19,411 nucleotides of DNA from Spirosoma fluviale (lineage in GTDB: Bacteria; Bacteroidota; Bacteroidia; Cytophagales; Spirosomataceae), in assembly GCA_945906915.1 (NCBI GenBank), contig CAMDSI010000016.1:1-19411 (forward strand), given 5' to 3'. Shown in pieces: positions 13,891 to 19,411 of this stretch. Every line of letters begins with the position of its first letter. Within the stretch, counting starts at the first letter, position 1. A model generated the notes under the pieces. It was not told the DNA's origin and did no database searches. It was given only the letters and a program-made list of their open reading frames with translations. The translations under genes were made by a program, and so were the position numbers.

Positions 13891-15366
13891 TTAACAGTTT
13901 TCAAAAATACGCTCCATCGATACAGCATGACCAATTTTCTCTTTTAGGTCTGCTATAGAAATGCGCTCTTGGGTCATCGTGTTGCGATCGCGAACGGTCA
14001 CGGTGTTGTCTTCCATGGTTTGGTAATCCACCACCACACAATACGGTGTTCCAATTAAATCTTGACGAGTATAACGCTTGCCTATGGCGCCTCCATCGTC
14101 GTACGTGGTATTAAAGGCAAATTTAATGTTCTTAACAATCTCTTGTGCTTTCTCTGCTAAACCATCCTTCTTGACTAACGGAAGCACAGCTACTTTCACA
14201 GGAGCTAAAGCTGGGTGGAAATTCAAGTAAACACGTTGTTTTTCTTGATCCCCTTCACCCACCGTTTCTTCTGTATAGGCATTGCAAAGAATCGCTAGGA
14301 ATAAACGATCAGCCCCTACGGACGTTTCGACTACATAAGGTATATAATTTTCGTTTATTTCTGGGTCAAAGTATTGTTGTTTTTTTCTAGATAAATCTTG
14401 GTGCGCTTTTAAGTCAAAATCCGTTCTTGAGTGGATTCCTTCCATCTCTTTAAAACCAAACGGGAATTTATACTCAATATCCACTGCCGCATTTGCGTAG
14501 TGTGCTAATTTATCGTGATCATGAAACTTCAAAGAACTAGCTGGTAAACCAAGTGCTTGATGGAATTTCATGCGTGTTTCTTTCCACTTTGCATACCATT
14601 CCATTTCCGTGCCAGGACGAACGAAGAATTGCATCTCCATTTGTTCGAATTCCCGCATGCGGAAGATGAAATTACGAGCTACGATCTCGTTTCGAAACGC
14701 TTTTCCTATTTGAGCAATCCCAAAAGGAACCTTCATTCGGCCTGTCTTTTGGACATTCAAGAAATTCACAAAAATCCCCTGAGCTGTTTCAGGACGTAGA
14801 TAAATCAAACTTGCATCCTCAGAAACTGCGCCTACTTGCGTCGAGAACATCAAATTAAATTGACGTACCTCAGTCCAATTAGCCGTGTTCGACACGGGGC
14901 ATTTGATATTTTCATCAAGTATAATCTGGCGAACTCCGTCTAAATCTCCTGCATCTAAGCATTTCGCCATCTTTTGTAATAACGCCTTCGCCTCCGTCTC
15001 TTTTCCTTCATCCTCTAATTGCGCGGCTCTTTCTTCTAACAGTGTATCAGCCCGATAACGCTTTTTAGAATCCTTATTATCAATCATAGGATCGTTGAAC
15101 GAATCGACGTGACCTGATGCTTTCCATGTTGATGGGTGCATAAAAATCGATGCATCTAAGCCGACTACATTGTCATTCAACATGGTCATTGCTTTGTACC
15201 AAACCGCTTTTAGGTTGTTCTTAAGCTCAACACCGTTTTGACCATAATCATATACCGCTTGCAAACCATCATAAATTTCCGAAGAAGGAAATACGAAACC
15301 ATATTCTTTCGCGTGTGAAATAATTTCCTTCAATGCCGAGGCGGTATCTTGTTTTTTGTTTTCCAT
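13891..15366 (-). CDS. glyQS: Glycine--tRNA ligase, alpha2 (single-chain) type
   Basis: 491 residues, the class II aminoacyl-tRNA synthetase that charges tRNA-Gly. It is the dimeric type also found in eukaryotes and archaea, not the alpha2beta2 type of E. coli. Visible motifs: SNTANWTEVRQFNLMF, the family-typical LRPETAQGIFVNF, motif 2 GKAFRNEIVARNFIFRMREF with EMQFF, PFGFKEMEGIHSRTDFDL, motif 3 VETSVGADRLFLA, and a C-terminal anticodon-binding domain from ~380 (VAVLPLVKKDGLAEKAQEI ... GTPYCVVVDY). The length is normal and all core motifs are intact. It is the first gene of a likely two-gene unit with the DUF349 gene and divergent from the amidase gene. No T-box or attenuator hairpin is evident in the 121 bases between the two divergent starts. 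Confidence 0.97.
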   Translation of the reverse strand: MENKKQDTASALKEIISHAKEYGFVFPSSEIYDGLQAVYDYGQNGVELKNNLKAVWYKAMTMLNDNVVGLDASIFMHPSTWKASGHVDSFNDPMIDNKDSKKRYRADTLLEERAAQLEDEGKETEAKALLQKMAKCLDAGDLDGVRQIILDENIKCPVSNTANWTEVRQFNLMFSTQVGAVSEDASLIYLRPETAQGIFVNFLNVQKTGRMKVPFGIAQIGKAFRNEIVARNFIFRMREFEQMEMQFFVRPGTEMEWYAKWKETRMKFHQALGLPASSLKFHDHDKLAHYANAAVDIEYKFPFGFKEMEGIHSRTDFDLKAHQDLSRKKQQYFDPEINENYIPYVVETSVGADRLFLAILCNAYTEETVGEGDQEKQRVYLNFHPALAPVKVAVLPLVKKDGLAEKAQEIVKNIKFAFNTTYDDGGAIGKRYTRQDLIGTPYCVVVDYQTMEDNTVTVRDRNTMTQERISIADLKEKIGHAVSMERIFENC

Positions 15367-15487
15367 TAAATCGAAATAAATCTTGTCATATTGATTTGCA
15401 ATTTACCGAAAAGAATCAAAGAATGAGGCTTGCAACGTGTTTTTTCTTAATTTTACCCAGATTTACAAGGTAATAACCAAGATATTG

Positions 15488-16354
15488 ATGAAAAACGTTT
15501 CCTTCGCCTTAATTCAGCTATCCTGTAGCTCAACTGTTTCTGAAAACTGGCAAAAAACGATTTCCTCTATTCGCGACGCCGCGAGTAAAGGTGCGCAAGT
15601 GATTTGCTTGCAAGAATTGTTTAAATCGGTTTATTTCTGTTTTGAGGAAAAGCAGGATTTCTTTGCTTTGGCAGAGGCGATCCCGGGTCCTTCGACGGAG
15701 GAATTAGGAGCTTTGGCAGCAGAATTAAAAGTCGTAATTATCGCCTCCTTATTTGAAAAGCGAGCAGCGGGACTTTACCACAACACTACGGCGGTGATTG
15801 ATGCCGATGGAAAATATCTCGGAAAATACCGTAAAATGCATATTCCAGATGATCCGGGATATTATGAAAAATATTATTTCACTCCAGGAGATTTAGGTTA
15901 CCAGGTTTTTGATACGATGTATGCCAAAATCGGTGTGCTGATCTGCTGGGATCAATGGTATCCCGAAGCAGCTCGTTTAACTGCCCTAAAAGGTGCCGAA
16001 GTTTTAGTGTATCCTACTGCTATCGGTTGGGATTTAGAAGAAAAAGACGGTGAAATCAACCGCGAACAATACCAAGCCTGGCAAACTATCCAGCGATCTC
16101 ATTCAATTGCAAACGGCGTTCCTGTCGTTTCTGTGAACCGCGTAGGCGTAGAAAATGGTCAACAATTTTGGGGAGGAAGCTTTGTTTCCAATGCCTTCGG
16201 ACGTGTTATCTTCCAAGCCTCACATGATCAAGAAGAAGTCGCTTTAGTCGACGTAAATGTTGATTCTAGTGAATACTACCGAAGAACGTGGCCTTTCTTT
16301 AGAGATAGGAGGATTGATTCGTATGGGGGGATTACGGAGAGGTTTTTGGACTAA
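15488..16354 (+). CDS. aguB: N-carbamoylputrescine amidase (carbon-nitrogen hydrolase)
   Basis: 288 residues of the nitrilase superfamily. It hydrolyses N-carbamoylputrescine to putrescine, CO2 and ammonia in the agmatine route to polyamines. The Glu-Lys-Cys triad is present: E43 (CLQELF), K116 (KYRKMHIPDDPGYYEK) and C153 (LICWDQWYPE). The block EEKDGEINREQYQAWQTIQR and SHSIANGVPVVSVNRVG and the final RRTWPFFRDRRIDSYGG are characteristic of AguB rather than of other amidases. The frame opens at 15437, but the ATG at 15488 starts directly at the conserved KNVSFALIQLSC strand, so the upstream 17 residues are taken as leader. The usual partner, agmatine deiminase, is not in this window. It converges on polA across a shared terminator. 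Confidence 0.92.
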   Translation: MKNVSFALIQLSCSSTVSENWQKTISSIRDAASKGAQVICLQELFKSVYFCFEEKQDFFALAEAIPGPSTEELGALAAELKVVIIASLFEKRAAGLYHNTTAVIDADGKYLGKYRKMHIPDDPGYYEKYYFTPGDLGYQVFDTMYAKIGVLICWDQWYPEAARLTALKGAEVLVYPTAIGWDLEEKDGEINREQYQAWQTIQRSHSIANGVPVVSVNRVGVENGQQFWGGSFVSNAFGRVIFQASHDQEEVALVDVNVDSSEYYRRTWPFFRDRRIDSYGGITERFLD

Positions 16355-16357
16355 ATT

Positions 16358-16396
16358 AAAGCATAAAGCATAAAGCACAGAGCATAAAGAATAAAG
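16358..16396. repeat. Degenerate heptamer array AAAGCAT, left arm
   Basis: Five to six head-to-tail 7-bp units: AAAGCAT, AAAGCAT, AAAGCAC, AGAGCAT, AAAGAAT, AAAG. It begins four bases after the aguB stop and ends eight bases before the terminator. An inverted copy lies at 16481-16512. Confidence 0.85.
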
Positions 16397-16403
16397 GTTG
16401 AAT

Positions 16404-16432
16404 AAAAAGAGCTCGAAATTCGAGCTCTTTTT
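16404..16432. terminator. Bidirectional intrinsic terminator between aguB and polA
   Basis: An almost perfect 29-bp palindrome: A-run plus GAGCTCGA, centre base 16418, then TCGAGCTC plus TTTTT. It can end transcription from aguB (plus) and from polA (minus). It sits between the two inverted heptamer arrays. Confidence 0.92.
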
Positions 16433-16480
16433 GATTTTATGAAATATTTTACCTGAAATCATCGCCGAAGGCGATTCCAA

Positions 16481-16512
16481 CTCTGTGCTTTATTCTTTGT
16501 GCTTTATGCTTT
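16481..16512. repeat. Degenerate heptamer array AAAGCAT, right arm (inverted)
   Basis: Read on the minus strand: AAAGCAT, AAAGCAC, AAAGAAT, AAAGCAC, AGAG. Fourteen bases (AAAGCATAAAGCAC) are an exact inverted match to 16365-16378. With the left arm it forms a large imperfect inverted repeat around the terminator. Confidence 0.85.
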
Positions 16513-16514
16513 AA

Positions 16515-16547
16515 GCATTAAAAATCAGCTTCACTGATTTTTAATGC
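16515..16547 (-). terminator. Hairpin over the polA stop codon, possible first terminator
   Basis: GCATTAAAAATCAG (16515-16528) pairs perfectly over 14 bp with CTGATTTTTAATGC (16534-16547), loop CTTCA. The polA stop codon (16541-16543) lies inside the stem. It is A/T rich and lacks a clean U-run beyond the stem, so termination here is only possible; the stronger terminator at 16404-16432 lies downstream. Confidence 0.55.
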
Positions 16548-19366
16548 GCTTCCAGCCAATTTTCTCCCACGCCAATGCCGGTTTCCATCGCGACACCTAA
16601 ATCCATGGCCTCGCACATGATTTTATTAATCTGCACTTTTAGGTAGTCGACTTCGACTTTATGCGCGTCGAACACCAATTCATCATGAACGGTTAGGATC
16701 ATCTTAGATTTCAGGTTCTCTTTTTCGAGAAAGTCTTGGATTTGAATCATCGCGACTTTAATCATATCGGCGGCAGATCCTTGAATAGGGGCATTGATGG
16801 CATTGCGTTCCGCAAAGCCACGCTCGTTCATGTTTGCGGATAAGATATCACGCAGGTAGCGACGACGACCTAACACGGTTTCAACGTAACCATTTTCGCG
16901 GGCGTCGGCGATGCTTTGGTCCATAAAAGTCTTCACCTTAGGGAATTCGACGAAATATTGATCGATGATTTCCTTTGCTTCGGTACGTGAAATGGCTAAC
17001 TGGGCGGCAAGGCCAAAGGCCGAAACACCATAAATAATCCCAAAATTCACCGTTTTCGCCTTGCGACGCATATCCGATGTGACTTCTTCTAATGGAACGT
17101 GGAATACTTTAGCGGCTGTCGCTTTGTGAACGTCTAGTCCGTTATTGAAGGCATCCAGCATGGAATCGTCTTTAGAAAAGGCGGCCATGATGCGGAGTTC
17201 GATTTGGGAATAATCCGCTGATAAAATCAGGTGGTTTTCATCACGTGGAATGAAGGCCTTGCGGATTTCACGACCACGCACGGTACGAATCGGGATGTTT
17301 TGTAAGTTAGGATCCTTCGAAGATAGACGGCCGGTAGCAGTCACGGCTTGCATGAAGGAGGTGTGAATCCGGCCAGTTTTAGGGGATATAAGGGCTGGAA
17401 GCGCATCTACATAGGTCGATTTCAATTTCTGCAATTCGCGGAAGTCAAGAATTAAAGAAGCGATTTCATGTTCCGATTCTAATTTAGATAGAACTTCTTC
17501 GCCCGTCATGTATTGACCTGTTTTGGTCTTTTTTGCTTTCGGATCTAGCTTTAATTTTTCGAACAAAATCTCCCCTAATTGCTTGGGCGAGGCGATGTTG
17601 AAAACTTGTCCAGCAGTCGCAAAAATCTTTTCTTGAACGGCTTTGGAATCGGCTTCCAACGTTTTAGACATCTCCTGCAAAAAAGGAACATCTAAGTTTA
17701 TACCCTCGCATTCAATGGCTGATAAAACACGTGCCAGCGGCATTTCAACTTCATCTAAGAGCTGAACGGCCTTGGGATTAATCGTCAATTGCTTATCTAA
17801 AAAGGGTTTTAATTGCAGGGTAATGTCTGCATCTTCCGCGGCGTATTCTTTGATGAGGTTTAGCTCCACTTCCCGCATATTGCCTTGCTTAGCCCCTTTT
17901 TTACCGATTAAATTTTCAATCGACATGGGTTCATAGCTTAGATAGGCGAGTGCCAAAGCATCCATTCCGTGGCGTTTCTCCGGTTCGATCAGATAATGCG
18001 CGAGCATGGTGTCGTAGGTTGCCCCTTTGATTTCAATGCCGTAATTACGCAGGACGCTCATGTCATATTTGATGTTTTGAGCGATTTTAATGGTGGATTC
18101 TTTGGCAAAAATAGCTTTAAATAAATCTGCCTGTGCCTGACAAGCAACCTGATCCTCCGGGAAAGGCACATAAAAGGCCTCACCCTTGCGGTAAGAGAAG
18201 GACATGCCCACTAATTGAGCCTCAATGGCCACTAAACTCGTTGTTTCTGTATCAAAACAGAAAGAATCCTGTCGATCCAAAAAGCTAATCAAGGACTTAA
18301 TCGCACTTTCACCCTGAACTAAATGGTACTGGTGCGCCGTATTGCTTAAATTTGAATAGCTGGTCGTGCTTTCGACTTCTTCTTCCGCTTCCACTTCCAC
18401 TGACGATGTGGCAGCGATAGGCGAACCGAACATATCCATTTGGTTCGAATCCACTTTAGGCGAAGCTTTTACTTTAGCCACCACGGGTTCGTCCTCTCCT
18501 AAAATTCGTTTGCGCAGCGTTCTAAATTCTAATTCTTCTAATAAGGGTTCTAATAAAGCGCGATTAGGCGGCGTTGCTACTAGTTTTTCCTCTTCATATT
18601 CAATAGGTACTTCGAGCATAATACGGGCCAAATGCTTTGAAAGGATGCCTTGCTCGCGGAAATTGACCAAATTTTCCTGCAATTTTCCTTTCAGTTGATC
18701 GGTATTGTCTAATAAGTTTTCCAAAGACCCGAATTGCTCGATCAGCTTTTGAGCGGTCTTTTCACCCACTCCAGGAATACCCGGAATATTATCCACCGCA
18801 TCGCCCATCAAACCGAGCATATCAATCACTTGATCCACGTTTTCGATGTTCCAGCGTTGGCACACCTCTTTAGGCCCTAAAACCTCTACTCCCTTACCCA
18901 TAAAGGCAGGTTTGTACATCTTAATTCGTTCTTCTACTAATTGTCCATAATCCTTATCTGGAGTCATCATATAGACTACGATATCCGGATTCGCTCGCAC
19001 CGCCTTCTTTGCAATCGTTCCAATCACGTCATCCGCCTCATAGCCATCTAAAATCAAGATGGGAATATCCATGGCTTCTACTAAACGCTTCACGTAGGGA
19101 ATTGCAATCGAAATATCTTCTGGTTGTTCCTGACGCTGAGCCTTATACGGTGTGTATTCCACATGTCGAAAAGTAGGTGCTGGTGTGTCAAAAGCAACCC
19201 CCAAATAATCTGGTTTTTCCTTATTAATGACCTCTAAGATCGTATTTGCAAAGCCAAAAACGGCGGAAGTATTAATTCCCTTCGAAGAAATTCGAGGTGT
19301 TTTAGCAAAAGCAAAATGCGCGCGATAAATCAAAGCCATCGCGTCAAAAAGGAATAATTTTTTCAT
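16541..19366 (-). CDS. polA: DNA polymerase I
   Basis: 941 residues with all three domains. 5'-3' flap exonuclease (1-~290): LFLFDAMALIYRAHFAF, ILDGYEADDVIGT, MMTPDKDYGQLV, GDAVDNIPGIPGVGEKTAQK. 3'-5' proofreading exonuclease (~350-545): CFDTETTS (D372, E374), QNIKYDMSVL and the YAAEDAD motif, so proofreading looks active. Polymerase (~560-941): ATGRLSSKDPNLQNIPIR, motif A SADYSQIELR (D718), O-helix RRKAKTVNFGIIYG, motif C TVHDELVFDAH (D895). It removes RNA primers and fills gaps in replication and repair. An acidic linker (~295-345) carries QMDMF (309-313), which resembles a sliding-clamp-binding peptide. Convergent with aguB. Confidence 0.98.
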   Translation of the reverse strand: MKKLFLFDAMALIYRAHFAFAKTPRISSKGINTSAVFGFANTILEVINKEKPDYLGVAFDTPAPTFRHVEYTPYKAQRQEQPEDISIAIPYVKRLVEAMDIPILILDGYEADDVIGTIAKKAVRANPDIVVYMMTPDKDYGQLVEERIKMYKPAFMGKGVEVLGPKEVCQRWNIENVDQVIDMLGLMGDAVDNIPGIPGVGEKTAQKLIEQFGSLENLLDNTDQLKGKLQENLVNFREQGILSKHLARIMLEVPIEYEEEKLVATPPNRALLEPLLEELEFRTLRKRILGEDEPVVAKVKASPKVDSNQMDMFGSPIAATSSVEVEAEEEVESTTSYSNLSNTAHQYHLVQGESAIKSLISFLDRQDSFCFDTETTSLVAIEAQLVGMSFSYRKGEAFYVPFPEDQVACQAQADLFKAIFAKESTIKIAQNIKYDMSVLRNYGIEIKGATYDTMLAHYLIEPEKRHGMDALALAYLSYEPMSIENLIGKKGAKQGNMREVELNLIKEYAAEDADITLQLKPFLDKQLTINPKAVQLLDEVEMPLARVLSAIECEGINLDVPFLQEMSKTLEADSKAVQEKIFATAGQVFNIASPKQLGEILFEKLKLDPKAKKTKTGQYMTGEEVLSKLESEHEIASLILDFRELQKLKSTYVDALPALISPKTGRIHTSFMQAVTATGRLSSKDPNLQNIPIRTVRGREIRKAFIPRDENHLILSADYSQIELRIMAAFSKDDSMLDAFNNGLDVHKATAAKVFHVPLEEVTSDMRRKAKTVNFGIIYGVSAFGLAAQLAISRTEAKEIIDQYFVEFPKVKTFMDQSIADARENGYVETVLGRRRYLRDILSANMNERGFAERNAINAPIQGSAADMIKVAMIQIQDFLEKENLKSKMILTVHDELVFDAHKVEVDYLKVQINKIMCEAMDLGVAMETGIGVGENWLEAH

Positions 19367-19411
19367 GTAATTCAGCTATATTTGGGGATAGAGATTGCCT
19401 TTGTAAATATA

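Noticed and set aside
13500..13894. Two overlapping plus-strand open frames over the minisatellite (Leu/Gln-rich and Ser/Thr/Val-rich)
   Set aside because: They are antisense frames kept open only because the 15-bp repeat has no stop in these phases; the minus-strand DUF349 gene explains the DNA.
14557..14799. Plus-strand frame of 80 codons inside the glycyl-tRNA synthetase gene
   Set aside because: It lies fully antisense to conserved synthetase motifs and has no recognisable product.
16358..16512. CRISPR-like array
   Set aside because: Units are only 7 bp, head to tail without spacers, and in two inverted blocks. No cas genes are present.
18366..18698. Plus-strand Ser/Thr-rich frame of 110 codons inside polA
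   Set aside because: It is the antisense of the acidic Pol I linker; low complexity, no start context, no family.

Overview
The window looks like chromosomal DNA of a Bacteroidota bacterium, probably an aquatic member of the Cytophagales (inferred, not proved). The evidence is the alpha2-type glycyl-tRNA synthetase, a DUF349 repeat protein, secreted enzymes with short Tat-like leaders, a tRNA without an encoded CCA end, a DUF6150 protein, and TIM-barrel/Gfo-Idh/GH43 sugar genes. No Shine-Dalgarno sites or promoters could be called with confidence.

Layout. 1-3494: a truncated Crp/Fnr-type regulator and a Gfo/Idh/MocA oxidoreductase on the minus strand, a secreted GH43 glycosidase on the plus strand, and a Tat-exported sugar isomerase-like TIM barrel on the minus strand. 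The last two converge on a shared terminator. This looks like a small carbohydrate-use neighbourhood. 3533-7137: a two-domain ABC ATPase, a Tat-exported M24 (Xaa-Pro type) peptidase and a family 9 glycosyltransferase. 7134-8730: a complete three-gene HipBST-type toxin-antitoxin module (HTH repressor, small HipA N-lobe protein, HipA-type kinase), with two near-identical palindromic operators, one covering the hipB start codon. 8855-11347: a more A/T-rich stretch of small envelope or unknown genes: a DUF4359-like membrane protein, a PspC-domain protein, a six-repeat DUF6150 protein, and a Fn3-like repeat lipoprotein broken by an in-frame TGA. 11348-11705 has no supported gene. 11706-11777: tRNA-Thr(UGU) with its own terminator; its 3' end faces the A/T-rich stretch. 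11839-19366: conserved housekeeping genes: DUF349 protein, glycyl-tRNA synthetase, N-carbamoylputrescine amidase and DNA polymerase I.

The most interesting items are the HipBST module (hipS and hipT lie in one reading frame split only by TAA-ATG) with its paired operators, the interrupted repeat lipoprotein, the 13/13/16/13/13 repeat architecture of the DUF6150 protein, a 15-bp coding minisatellite in the DUF349 gene, inverted arrays of a degenerate AAAGCAT heptamer around the aguB/polA terminator, and a possible sliding-clamp-binding peptide in the Pol I linker. Nothing here is clearly a wholly new system. The HipBST module is the best candidate for a little-studied lineage of a known one.
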